Shown here piece after piece: positions 18,147-28,089 of a stretch of DNA of 64,000 nt (positions within the stretch are counted from its first letter, which is position 1; each line of letters starts with the position of its first letter). Source of the DNA: PALSA-555 sp963731625 (GTDB lineage Bacteria; Actinomycetota; Acidimicrobiia; IMCC26256; PALSA-555); NCBI GenBank assembly GCA_963731625.1, contig CAVSWH010000004.1:891700-955699 (forward strand). Reading direction: 5' to 3'. The notes under the pieces are model-generated. The model searched no databases. It worked only from the letters and a program-made list of their open reading frames with translations, and had not been told where the DNA came from. The translations under genes were made by a program, and so were the position numbers.

Positions 18147-18233
18147 ATTCTGAGCGTCAAGTCCCGCCGGGTTCGTCGCCGGGTGGGTGGTCGGCGCTGG
18201 CCCTGACTCGGTCCCCGGCTTGTGCCGCGTCGG

Positions 18234-18860
18234 TCAGGTGCGGCCTTTGGTTGGTCTGAGCGAACCAACGAGGCGATCGGTCAGCTTGGCGAGGACGCCG
18301 GGCTTGGGTAGTTCAATGTCGAGTGCTTCGAGCACGCCGAGCCCGAGTTCGGCGGCCCACATGAACATCATCAGCCCGACTGGATCGACGTCGGGATCAA
18401 GGCTTTGTTCTTTCCAGGTCTGGCGGTACAGCGCTGCCCACTCGCGCTGCTTCGAGACGACCACCTCGTGGAGCAGCTCGCGGACGTCGTCGTCGACTCG
18501 TGCGGCTGCCGCTCCCTCGACGAGGAGGGCACGAAGCGCGGCACGTTTGCGGTAATCCGCGAAGTTGTGGGCGAGATATTCGGCTAGATCTCTCTCTTCG
18601 TAGGACTCGCCCCCGTGTCTCTCGAGGTCGAGGCCGATGCGCCACTTCACCGCCTCCCCGAGTAGGTGCGCCTTGTTCTGAAAGTGTCCGTAGATCGCTC
18701 CGCTGGTCATGTCGGAGCGCTCTGCGAGGTCTCGAACCGATGTCGCTCCATAGCCGTCGTCGACAAACGACTCGGCCACGGACTCAATCAAGTTCGCGCG
18801 GGTTATGCGAGCCTTCGCGGTTGTACGCGGGTCAACCCCCGCGCGACTGGCGCGCTTCAC
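18234..18860 (-). CDS. TetR-family transcriptional regulator
   Basis: The protein has 208 residues. The N-terminal helix-turn-helix is clear: ITRANLIESVAESFVDDGYG, ATSVRDLAERSDMTSGAIYG, HFQNKAHLLGEAV. The C-terminal ligand domain is helical and variable. It probably represses the solute-binding gene and the divergent SDR pair, since two ATAACGNTGTTAT palindromes occur upstream of those genes and nowhere else that I noticed. The ligand is likely the compound handled by the E5 enzymes; that is inference. Confidence 0.9.
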   Translation of the reverse strand: MKRASRAGVDPRTTAKARITRANLIESVAESFVDDGYGATSVRDLAERSDMTSGAIYGHFQNKAHLLGEAVKWRIGLDLERHGGESYEERDLAEYLAHNFADYRKRAALRALLVEGAAAARVDDDVRELLHEVVVSKQREWAALYRQTWKEQSLDPDVDPVGLMMFMWAAELGLGVLEALDIELPKPGVLAKLTDRLVGSLRPTKGRT

Positions 18861-18929
18861 GCTGCTCCCGAGGTCTGCCTAGCTTCGGCGGTTCCAGCCT
18901 ATGAGGGTCCGATGCCAAATCGCCACGCA

Positions 18930-19862
18930 TCACCGCCGCCACATTGGACTCTGTTGCGGCCCCGATGTGGCCCTGCGCATGCCGAGCCATCTGTTCGATC
19001 CGTGGCGCGAGGTCACCCGGTTGCCAATCCGCCAGAGCTCCCGTCCGTCGAGCGAACGCACCGGTCGGTCAAGGTCCCTGAGGAGCTGCAAACTCAGCGC
19101 GATACGGCCCGTCATGAGCTCGGGATCGCCCGTGCAGAGCGCGAGCGCGGCCTCCGCCATCGTCTCCAACGGCTCATAGAGATATGCCTCCAGGTTCGAG
19201 TACTCGACCAGTACCTCGGTGGCCGCGGCGGCTTGCGGGGCCAGGGTGTTCACGGCGATGCCGTCGGCGTACAGTTCGGCGGCAAGGCTGAGCGACCACC
19301 GGTTCAGGAACGCCTTCGAACCGCCATAGATCGTGCCCTGCATCGTCGGGTTGTTCGCCAGAAACGGCGGTCCGCTCGGCTCCACTGCTGTCTGGGATGA
19401 GATGTTGAGGATCCAGCCCTGCTGCCGTGCACGCATCGAGGGCAGGATGCGGCGGGTCAGCTGCCACGGCGCCCAGAAGTTCAATTCGAGCACCGTCGCG
19501 ATCGCCGCGTCGCTCCACTCGAGAAAAGGTCGGAAGGCTCCTGCTGCCGCGTTGTTGACCAGGATGTCGATTGGTCCGAGCTCGGCCTCGACGCGATCGA
19601 TGAGTTCGGCTCGGTCTCGGTCGGGACGGGCGAGGTCGAAGGGCACCGCGACGGCCCTGCCGCCATGCCGCGTGATGTCGTCGTGGGTTGCCGCCAGCGT
19701 GCCGAGATGCTCCAGGCTGGATCGGGGTCGGGCGCAGATAGCGACCGCGGCGCCCTCGGCGGCCAGCCGCGTGGCGATGGCTTTCCCGATACCCCGGCTC
19801 GCGCCGGTCACGAGCGCGACCCGCCCGGCGCAGGTGCCGGGCCGGGGTCCTGTCGGCGACAT
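18930..19862 (-). CDS. Short-chain dehydrogenase/reductase
   Basis: The protein has 310 residues. The NAD(P) site is VALVTGASRGIGKAIATRL, followed by DILVNNAAAGAF and the catalytic Ser and YGGSK (Y-x3-K). The frame is intact, ending with an Arg-rich tail of about 35 residues longer than classical SDRs. It is divergent from the SDR at 19,933, with the palindrome at 19,893 in the 70-bp spacer. Substrate unknown. Confidence 0.88.
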   Translation of the reverse strand: MSPTGPRPGTCAGRVALVTGASRGIGKAIATRLAAEGAAVAICARPRSSLEHLGTLAATHDDITRHGGRAVAVPFDLARPDRDRAELIDRVEAELGPIDILVNNAAAGAFRPFLEWSDAAIATVLELNFWAPWQLTRRILPSMRARQQGWILNISSQTAVEPSGPPFLANNPTMQGTIYGGSKAFLNRWSLSLAAELYADGIAVNTLAPQAAAATEVLVEYSNLEAYLYEPLETMAEAALALCTGDPELMTGRIALSLQLLRDLDRPVRSLDGRELWRIGNRVTSRHGSNRWLGMRRATSGPQQSPMWRR

Positions 19863-19892
19863 CGAGCTCCCTCTCGGGTCCGCACACCGAAT

Positions 19893-19905
19893 ATAACGCT
19901 GTTAT
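19893..19905. promoter_or_regulatory. Candidate TetR operator 2
   Basis: ATAACGCTGTTAT, the same inverted arms as operator 1, centred in the spacer between two divergent SDR genes. One bound repressor could control both directions. Confidence 0.72.
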
Positions 19906-19932
19906 CATACGCGTGACGGACCGGGAGGGTGT

Positions 19933-20708
19933 GTGGTTTCGACCAGCCGACTGTTCGACCTCGCCGGGAAGGTCGCGATCGTCACCGGCTCGACCAAGGG
20001 CATCGGTCGGGCAATGGCGGAGGGCCTCGCCGACGCGGGCGCCTCGGTCGTGATCAGCAGCAGGCAAGCGGATCGCTGCGCCGACGTCGCCGAGCAGATC
20101 ACAGCCGCAACAAGCTCGACGACCCTCGGACTGGCCTGTCACGTCGGGGAGTGGGACTCGATCCCGGCCTTCGTCGACACCGTCATGGATCGTCTCGGAC
20201 GCATCGACGTCCTCGTCAACAACGCCGGGATCAACCCGGCCCGCATGAACGTGTCGGCCATGACGCTCGAGTATTGGCGCAAGCTGTTCGCGGTGAACGT
20301 CGAGGGCCCGCTCCGGATGTGCCAGTGCGTCGCACCGATCATGCGCGACGAAGGCGGTGGCAGCATCATCAACGTCGCGAGCATGGCCGCGTACCACCCG
20401 GACCTGAGATCTGCGCCTACGGCGTGTCCAAGGCCGCGCTCGCCAACCTGACCCTGAGCATGGCGCAGCAGTTCGCACCCTGGGGCGTCCGTGTCAACCT
20501 CCTCGCTCCCGGCCCTTTCATGAGCGCGATGGTCGAAGGCGGGAAACGAACCGCACCCGGCTTCAAAGACCTGATCGCTCGCGGCACCCTCATGCAGCGC
20601 ATCGCCGATCCCAACGAGATTGTTGGTCCCGTCGTCTATCTCGCAAGCGACGCGTCGTCGTTCGTGACCGCCGATGACCTCTCAGTTGCTGGCGGCATGC
20701 AGAAGTGA
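19933..20708 (+). pseudogene. Short-chain dehydrogenase/reductase, one frameshift
   Basis: From GTG 19,933 the frame gives KVAIVTGSTKGIGRAMAEGL, RIDVLVNNAGINPARMN and GSIINVASMAAYHP. A one-base slip near 20,405 moves the catalytic EICAYGVSKAALANLTLSMA into another frame, which ends at 20,708 after SSFVTADDLSVAGGMQK. Corrected length is about 258 residues, a complete classical SDR. All catalytic residues are present once corrected, so sequencing error is as likely as inactivation. Confidence 0.8.
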
Positions 20709-20721
20709 ACTGGAGGTATCG

Positions 20722-20832
20722 GTGACGATCGTCCTGCTCACCTCGGAGCCCCTCAACGGCATCTCGCCCAATCATGCCGACTTCGACCATGTGTGGTCGG
20801 CCGCGAAGGTCCTGGTCTCGGAGCCGGCATGA
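20722..20832 (+). CDS. Small coupled ORF of 36 residues
   Basis: GTG 20,722 follows TGGAGG at 20,711. The frame is MTIVLLTSEPLNGISPNHAD plus 16 residues, and its TGA overlaps the ATG of the amidohydrolase at 20,829. It may be a leader that couples translation, or a remnant. There is no recognisable domain. Confidence 0.35.
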   Translation: MTIVLLTSEPLNGISPNHADFDHVWSAAKVLVSEPA

Positions 20833-22029
20833 GCCGGCGTTACACGCTTATCTCGGCGGACTGTCATGCCGGCGCCAATCATGACGGCTATCGCCAGTAT
20901 CTCGAATTCGAGGTACCTCGACGCATTCGACGCCTGGCGAGGCGAATACCGCAACCCGTTCAAGGACCTCACCGCTGGCACCCGGGACCGGAATCGGAAC
21001 GATGACCGTCGGATCGCCGAGCTCGAAGCCGACGGCATCGTCGCCGAGGTGATCTTCCCGAACACGATCCCGCCGTTTTTCCCGACCGGTGCGATCGTGG
21101 CTCGTCCACCCAAACCCGACGAGTACGAACTACGCCTGGCCGGGATCCGAGCGCACAACCGGTGGCTCGCAGACTGGTGCGTGTCGCATCCCGAACGGCG
21201 AGCGGGGATCGGACAGATCTTTCTCAACAATCTCGACGACACGATCGCCGACGTGCGCTGGTGTCACCAGCATGGGCTTCGCGGCGGGATCCTGCTGCCT
21301 CCGGTGCCCGACGACATGAAGAATCTTGAGCCGCTGTTCTCACCCGCCTATGACCGGCTTTGGGCCGAATGCCAGGACCTCGGTGTTGTCGTCAACACCC
21401 ACTCGGGTGGTGCTGGCGCACCGGACTATGGCTCCTATCGAGCGTCGAGCCTCGCGTGGATCGCCGAGACGACTTTCTTTTCCCGCCGGCCGCTGACCCA
21501 CATGCTGATCAGTGGAGCCTTCGAGCGATACCCCGACCTCCAATTCGCGCTGACCGAACAAGGATGCGCGGGATCCCCGACGTGCTGGCAATGCTCGATC
21601 GGTTCCATGAGCAGATGCGCGCCACGGGACGAATTTGGCGAACTCAAGTACCAGCCCGATGAGATCCCGCCGTTGCGACCCAGCGAGTACTTCGCCCGCA
21701 ACTGCTGGGTCGGCGTGAGTTTCCCCTCACCAACCGAAGCCGCGGCGCGTCACGCCATCGGCATCGACCGGTTCATGTGGGGCAGCGACTATCCCCACGA
21801 CGAATCCACTTATCCGAACACCCGCGAGGCGTTGCGGCGGTCGTTTCGCGGTGCTACACCCCACGAACTCGATCGTGTGCTCGGACGCAACGCAGCGGCG
21901 CTCTACCGGTTCGACCTCGACGCCCTGGCGCCCATCGCCCAGCGCCACGGCCCAACAGCCGAGGAACTCGCCGAACCCTATGACGGAATCCCAGAGGGCA
22001 ACCGCAGCCCGGCCTTCGCTGCCGCCTGA
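20829..22029 (+). pseudogene. Amidohydrolase (Amidohydro_2), frameshifted
   Basis: ATG 20,829 gives YTLISADCHAGANHDGYRQY in one frame. From about 20,900 a second frame carries the body: RIAELEADGIVAEVIFPNTI, GLRGGILLPPVPDD, VVVNTHSGGAGAPDYGSYRA and FMWGSDYPHDESTYPN. Another frame is used at about 21,565-21,640 (IPDVLAMLDRFHEQMRATGR) before the body frame resumes. The His and Asp residues of a metal-dependent amidohydrolase/decarboxylase barrel are present. Corrected length is about 400 residues. The same domain recurs at 22,157 on the other strand. Confidence 0.75.
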
Positions 22030-22156
22030 GGACGTCGGCCTCGTAGTGCTCTGGCGAATGGCACCCGAGCAACGAATGCCGACGCCGCGCACCGAGCATC
22101 CCGTCAGCCGCGAGGCGCCACCCGCTGGCGCCTCCCTTCGACCCGAGCACGCCCTC

Positions 22157-23312
22157 CTAGTCGGCTAGCAGCGGGTCTTGCATACGACGGAACGGTTCGG
22201 CGATGTTCTCGCACAGGAACGCGGCACGTCGTTCCTGATCGAGAGCCGCCAAGTGCTCGCGGTAATAGGTGGTCGGTTCGGGGTTGCCCTCAAAGTGCGG
22301 AAAGTCTGATGAGAACACGGCGCACTCGGGCAGGTAGTCGATGACTGGAAGCGGTGACTGGTGCTCATGCGGCAGTGGCGTGATGCGAACATTGCGGCGG
22401 ATGTAGTCGCTGGGCTTGAGCGGGAATGGATAGGACCCAAGGAAGAGTTCTGACTCTCGGCGCAGCCGGCTGTCCATGTGCGCCACGGTCGACGGCAGCC
22501 AACCAATGTTGAGCTCGGCCAGCAGCACCACCAGGTGCGGATGACGCTCGAACACTCCTCCGAACACTAGGGCGTTCAGGAGCACCTGAGCGGATCGATG
22601 GGTCTGCGAGCTTCCGATCTGGCGGAGCGCGTAGAGGTCGCCGCCGGTGTTCGCCCATCCGGGGTCGAATTGAGCGGGATTGAAGCCCACGTGCACCAGC
22701 GCCCCCATGCCGAGATCGGCAGCGGCCGACCACAGGCGATCGAAGTCGGGGTGCATCGCCGGCTTGCCATCGATTGGACCCGACCCGATCAAGAAGACCC
22801 TGCTCCCCCGATGGCGCATGCGGGTCAGCTCACCGATCGCAGAGTCGAGATCCGTCAGGTCCAGCGCCGTGACTGGAAACAGCCGCTCCTCGTACCCGTC
22901 GAGCTGATCGGCAAGCCACGTGTTACAGGCCGTGATGACGTCACGCGCCAAGTCCGCGGTCCTCGAGGAAGCGAGCCCACGTGATGCCCTCGACGCAGAT
23001 GATGTTCTGCACGTCGATTTCCGACCCGGTCGAGCCATTCGATGCGGCCCGCAGCGTCCGCGGCCGGGTGCTGGACCGCTGTCCTTGAAGCCCTCGGCCT
23101 TCTCTTTGCCCATGATCGCCCGAATGCCCGGCGGGACAAGCCGTCCATCGGCGGCCACTGTTGGCGCGGCACCCCACGAAGCAGGTCTCCGCTGACGAAG
23201 GCGACGAGCCGCTCCTCATATGCGAACTCCGGCATCCGTGCCCGGCTTGCGGAAGATCATCGAGCGAGCCGTTGCCTGGCTCGAAGTGTGCATCGACGTC
23301 CACGATCGGCAT
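22157..23312 (-). pseudogene. Second amidohydrolase (Amidohydro_2), frameshifted
   Basis: The start is ATG 23,312 with MPIVDVDAHFEPGNGSLDDL. At least three frame changes between 23,250 and 22,930 follow (FAYEERLVAFVSGDLL, then EIDVQNIICVEGITWARFLE). From about 22,960 to the stop at 22,157 one frame holds VITACNTWLADQLDGYEERL, PVTALDLTDLDSAIGELTRM and AVFSSDFPHFEGNPEP. The D-x-H start and the SDFPH end motif mark the metal-dependent hydrolase barrel. It is convergent with the first amidohydrolase. Confidence 0.75.
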
Positions 23313-23382
23313 CCGGCACCTCCGACCGTTGCCAGTTGTTGCGTCAGATCATCGTCGTCGCTCTCGACACAGCGGAGGCTCC

Positions 23383-24630
23383 ATGGAGTTCGGCATCTTC
23401 CTCAACGGCTACATCCCGGGCCCGGCCGCCCACGACACCGACTGGGAGCACCGCCAGCTGATGCGCGAGGCGGAGTACGCGATCTTCGCCGACAAGCACA
23501 ACTGGAAGTACGCCTGGTTCGGCGAGCACCACTGCCTGACGGAGTACAGCCACATGTCGGCGCCCGAGGTCGTCATGGGGCTCGTCGCCGGCCAGACCGA
23601 CTACATCCACCTGGCCACCGGCATCAACAGCCTCTCGCCGCGCAAGGAGCACCCCGTGCGCCTGGCCGAGCGGGCGGCCATGCTCGACCACGTCACCGGC
23701 CGCCGCTTCGAGTGGGGCACCGGCCGCGGCGCGGGCAGCCACGAGATGGCCACCTTCAACATCCTCGACACCAACTCGACCAAGCCCGAGTGGGAAGAGG
23801 TCGTCCGGGAGATCCCGCGGATGTGGGAGCAGGTCGACTACACCTACGAGGGCGAGCACTTCACGGTGCCGACGCCCCACAACGTGTTGCCCAAGCCCTA
23901 CGGCCAGGGCCACCCGCCGATCTGGGTCGCCTGCGGCAACCCGCCGACCTTCGGCGGGCCGGTGAGCTCGGCATCGGGGCGATCGCCTTCAACTTCGAGC
24001 CGATCTACAACCTCAGGGGCCGCATCGAGGCCTACAAGGAGGGCATCGCCAACTGCACCGAGCCGATCGGGCAGTTCATGAACGACAACGTCATGATCAC
24101 CAACGCGGTGATCTGCCTCGAGGACCGCGACCAAGGCGCGGAAGCTGGCACTCGAGCGGGTCAGCGGCTACCTGTGACGATGGTGAACCTGTACCACGAC
24201 ACCATGCCGAAGTCGCCGGACGCCATCACCTGGCCGGAGCCCCGATCATCCTGAAGGACATGGTCGGCGACGGCGACCCGACGACGCTCCTCGACAGCTG
24301 ATCGCCGGCTGGCTTCATGATGGTCGGCAACCCCGACGAGGTCTCCGAGCAGCTCGAGGCCTACAAGACGTCGGATGGACCAGCTGGTGTTCGGCATCCC
24401 CCAGGACCTCCACCGACGACGAGGTCCTCGAGGTGCTCGAGCTGTTCGGCGACAAGGTCATCCCCGAGCACGACCACGACCGGAACCACTCCACCGACCG
24501 CTACCGCGCCACAGCCAAGCCGAAGTACGAGACGTTCAACCACCCGCTGCCCGACGTCGAGTGGCCGACGCTCATCCCCGTCACCGCGAGCGACACCAGC
24601 GGAGCCGAGGCGAGGACACGAACCGAGTGA
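23383..24630 (+). pseudogene. Luciferase-like flavin-dependent monooxygenase, multiple frameshifts
   Basis: ATG 23,383 with GCGGAGG upstream. The first frame, to about 23,950, is clean: MEFGIFLNGYIPGPAAHDTD, AWFGEHHCLTEYSHMSAPEV, LATGINSLSPRKEHPVRLAE. The rest (NVMITNAVICLEDRD, MVGNPDEVSEQLEAYKTSDG, QLVFGIPQDL) jumps between frames at least four times before the end near 24,630. This is an LLM-class enzyme, using FMN or F420. The GTGA overlap with the next gene suggests an operon. Confidence 0.75.
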
Positions 24631-25666
24631 ACGACGTCCAACGACTCAACCAGGTCCTGCGGCCGGCCGCGCCGCCACGCGTCCTGGAGGGCGTGTACAC
24701 CGACGACCAGTACGAGCGATCCTGGGCGTGATCAAGCGCAACGGACCGTGGCCGACGATCACCGCCCACCACTTCGACACCGTCGAGGAGCTGATGGCCA
24801 CCTCGAACGGCGTCGTGCCCGACAGGCTCAACCTCACCCTCGACGACCTCGCCACCGCTCATTTCCGCGGCATCTTCGGCAAGGGCTCGATCGCGTTCTA
24901 CCCCGAACTCGAGGACTGCTACTACAACAGCCGCTTCCTGCAGCTGGTCCGCGACTACTGGGGAGCCCGCTACGCCCGCCCGACGCTGATGCTGTTCAAC
25001 CTGTGCGGCCCCCACCACAGCGGGCTCAACGCCCACCTGGACGCCGTCACCTTCCGGGTATCCGCATCGAGAACTCGCCGGTGTGGCTGCAGAACGTGAT
25101 GGGAAGATCCGGGCTGTTCACCGACCACCTGGTGAAGATGGCGCAGGTCATCACCTGGTGGTACCGGGGCGAGAACGGCACGTTCACGTACTGGCCCGAC
25201 GGCCCGCTCGGCCAGCCGACGCGGCTCGAGCACCCGCTGTGGAACAAGGGGGTCGTCGTGCAGAACGAGATGATGTTCCACCGAGGTGACCCGGTCGGCC
25301 GCCCCGACGAGCGCGACATCCCCGGCCTGAAGCACCGGTCGCTGATCGGCTACGACGCCGAGCCGACGACTGGGCGATCACGACTGACGGTGAGGTCATC
25401 CGGCGCTACCGACCCGAGCAGATGCGCCTGCTCGTCCACTGGAACGCCGAGGTCTACTCGGACATGGACGAAGTCAAGAAGAACCTCGACCACTCCGACG
25501 ACCTGACCCACGAGTCGTCTTCGAGCGCCTGCTCGCCGACATGCGGGCACGCGGCGTCAACGTCGCCGAGCCGTCCGATCCCCTCCACGACCAGGCGTTC
25601 ATCCGCGCCCTGATCGCGACCTACTCCGTCGCGCCGACCACCGACTGGGCAAGACCGGCGGCATGA
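24627..25666 (+). pseudogene. Putative non-haem iron oxygenase-like protein, frameshifted
   Basis: GTG 24,627 overlaps the previous stop. Assembled frames give VLEGVYTDDQYERILGVIKR, FDTVEELMATSNGVVPDRLN, NAHLDAVTFRG, LVKMAQVITWWYRGENGTF and QNEMMFHRGDPVGRPDERD, about 340 residues with breaks near 24,720, 25,060, 25,370 and 25,520. The H-x-D at 25,034-25,042 and the later His at 25,279 with a downstream Arg fit the facial triad of 2-oxoglutarate or phytanoyl-type oxygenases. I do not recognise the exact family. It overlaps the next gene (ATGA). Confidence 0.5.
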
Positions 25667-26145
25667 GCGGCCACGACCGCTTCGCAGCCCACGAGCTGAT
25701 CTCGCGATGGTGGTTCAACTACGACGAGGGTCACCTCGACGTGCTCGAGGGGCTCCTCGCCGACGATTGCCACACGAGCTCGCGCACCGAACTCGGCACC
25801 CATCCGCACGAGGAGTTCATCCGCTCCGACTGCCGCGGGCGGGCCGCCGTGATGGCGTGGAAGAAGGAGCACCGCCGACACAGCCCGTATCCGTTGCGGC
25901 ACCATGCGGCCAATGTGCATGTGGTCGCCGAACGCGGCAACGAGATCGACCTCGACTCGTACCTCTTCGTCACGCAGATCACGGACCGGCGGCCGAGCAG
26001 CGTGTCGAGCGGCGTGGTCCACTGGACGCTGGTGCGCACCGGTGACGGATACCGGGTCCGCGCACAGCACACGGTGCTCGACTCGATCGAGTCGGCGCCG
26101 TTCCACGAGGTCGGCTTCGTGGCCTGCCGCCAGACGGCCTGGTGA
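25663..26145 (+). CDS. SnoaL/NTF2-like protein
   Basis: The protein has 160 residues in an intact frame. The cone-shaped NTF2 pattern is visible: HELISRWWFNYDEGHLDVLE, GLLADDCHTSSRTELGTH, HHAANVHVVAERGNEIDLDS and SGVVHWTLVRTGDGYRVRAQ. Such proteins act as small hydrolases, isomerases, hydratases or oxygenase subunits. It follows the putative oxygenase with a 4-bp overlap, so it may be its partner. It is followed with a 4-bp overlap by an SDR remnant. Confidence 0.75.
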   Translation: MSGHDRFAAHELISRWWFNYDEGHLDVLEGLLADDCHTSSRTELGTHPHEEFIRSDCRGRAAVMAWKKEHRRHSPYPLRHHAANVHVVAERGNEIDLDSYLFVTQITDRRPSSVSSGVVHWTLVRTGDGYRVRAQHTVLDSIESAPFHEVGFVACRQTAW

Positions 26146-26411
26146 GGTCCGACCGGAGCATGGACCCAGACACCCGCAGCGGCCTGCACGACCTGACGGG
26201 TCGAGCGACCACCCTCATGGGCGGGATTCGGGGCATCGGATTAGCGATCGCCGAAGGGTTGCCGGCCGCCGGCGCGAGGGTGACGATGGCCAGCCGCAAG
26301 GCGGCCGCTTGCCCGGCGCTGCTCATGCGCTTTGATGCCGGGAGCTGCATGACGGGCCAGGTTCATCGTCGACCCCGGCCCCGCGCCACACTGATCCAAC
26401 CGACTCCGTGA
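26142..26411 (+). pseudogene. SDR remnant with the middle deleted
   Basis: The frame has an SDR N-terminus (LTGRATTLMGGIRGIGLAIA, EGLPAAGARVTMASRKA) followed immediately by an SDR C-terminus (DAGSCMTGQV, ATLIQPTP). About 190 residues of the normal enzyme, including the Ser-Tyr-Lys site, are missing. A direct deletion within one gene explains this. The stop overlaps the next start (GTGA). Confidence 0.7.
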
Positions 26412-27647
26412 GCAGCACCGAGCCCAAGCGGCGGATCGACTACGCCGGCTCGGTGCACGACGAGCGGGAGATCGAGGCGGTCGTCGACGTGCTGCGCGGC
26501 GGGCCCACTGCGCTGCGCATCGGCAAGAACGTCAAGGCCATGGAAGCCCGGGTCGCCGAGCTGTTCGGCAAGCGCCGCGGCGTGATGTGCAACTCTGGGA
26601 GCTCGGCGCTCTACCTGGCGGTCGAGGTGCTCGGGCTCGAGCCCGGCGACGAGATCGTCACCTCGGCGGTGACGTTCTCCACCGACATCGCGCCCGATGG
26701 TGCGGGCCGGGCTCGTGCCCGCCTTCGTCGACGTCACCCCGACACCTTCCAGATCGACGTGGACGCCATCGAGGAGATGATCGGGCCGCGGACCAAAGCG
26801 ATCCTGGCCCCGAACCTGATCGGCAACGCCCCCGACTGGGACCCATCCGCGCCATCGCCGACCGCCACGGGCTCAAGGTCGTCGAGGACTCCTGCGACGC
26901 CCTCGGCCTGACCCTGCGCGGCACCCCGACCGGCACTCGCGCCGACATCAGCCTGACCAGCTTCGCCTTGTCGCACATCATCACGGCCGCCGGGACCGGG
27001 GGCATGGTGTGCTTCGACGACGACGCCCTCGCCGACCGCGCGCTGCTGCTGCGCCGCTGGGGCCGCCGCTCGGAGGTGCAGCTCTTCGGCTCGAAGAAGG
27101 GCGTCGAGCGCCGCTTCTTCTCGACGATCGACGGCGACCTCGAGTACGACAACCTCTTCATCTTCGACGAGGTCGGGTGGAACTTCGAGCCCTCCGAGCT
27201 GTCGGCCGCGTTCGGCCTGGTCCAGCTGGACAAGCTGGCCGAGAACCTGGCTCGCCGGCAGCGCAACTTCGAGCTGACCAGCGTCGCACTTCGCCCGCTG
27301 GCCGCAGCATCTTCACGCTGCCCGCGGCTGACCGGGGCGTCGAGACCGGCTGGCACATGTTCCCGATCCTCATCAACCCTGACTCCGGGCATCCGTCGCG
27401 CCGAATTCCAGCAGTGGATGGAAGCCCACGGCGTCGACACCCGGATGGTGTGGACCGGCAACGCCACCCGCCAACCTGCCTTCCAGGGACAAACCGCACC
27501 GCCAGACCACCAGGAGGGCTCCCCAACGCCGACCGGGTCATGGAGTCGGGCCTCATCCTGCCCAACAGCCACTCGATGACCGACGACGACTGCGGCTAGA
27601 TCGGCGAGTGCCTCGACGAGTTTGTGACCAAGAAGCATCTGGCCTGA
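26408..27647 (+). pseudogene. DegT/DnrJ-fold sugar 3-dehydratase-like PLP enzyme, frameshifted
   Basis: GTG 26,408 opens with RIDYAGSVHDEREIEAVVDV and GVMCNSGSSALYLAVEVLGL. Frames change near 26,700 and 26,840 and again after 27,290. The PLP region reads VVEDSCDALGLTLRGTPTGT, then LTSFALSHIITAAGTGGMV. The residue at the usual Schiff-base Lys position is His (codon 26,974-26,976). That replacement is known in ColD and in CDP-4-keto-6-deoxyglucose 3-dehydratase (E1), which remove a sugar 3-hydroxyl. Corrected length is about 415 residues, stop 27,647. Neither a ferredoxin reductase partner nor other sugar genes are nearby. Confidence 0.7.
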
Positions 27648-28089
27648 CGACGCCCGCGGGGCAGGGGACACACACTCACATGACGCCCCACCCACCGACC
27701 CGATCGAGCCGTAACAACACCCTCCTTCTCTACGACGGCGAACTCCGGACCGATGGCCATCGTTCTGCAAGGTCGCCCGGAGTCATCGGCAGGAGTGCGC
27801 AGGTTGTGGCTTGTGCCACGACAAGGGTGGCGCCACAGCGTTCAATGCCTGCACAGCCGTGTTCGACGGAAGGGTGAACGGCTTGTCGGAGCAGAGGCGA
27901 GGCTCGGCGGTGGTCTTCAGACCCAACTCGCTGACCTGCCGCACGTACTCGGGCAAACCGATCTGCTCTTCAAGCTCGACGTACCCACCAGTCGCACGAT
28001 CCGAAGGACCCTACCCCGACACCGTCGTTGGCCTTCGGCAGGGTGCGACCAAGCGCTCCCCCGCGGTTCCCGAAACAACGCTCGGCTCG
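27648..28089. other. Gene-free stretch at the end of E5
   Basis: I see no supportable gene, RNA or strong hairpin here. Short open frames are compositionally random. Confidence 0.5.
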
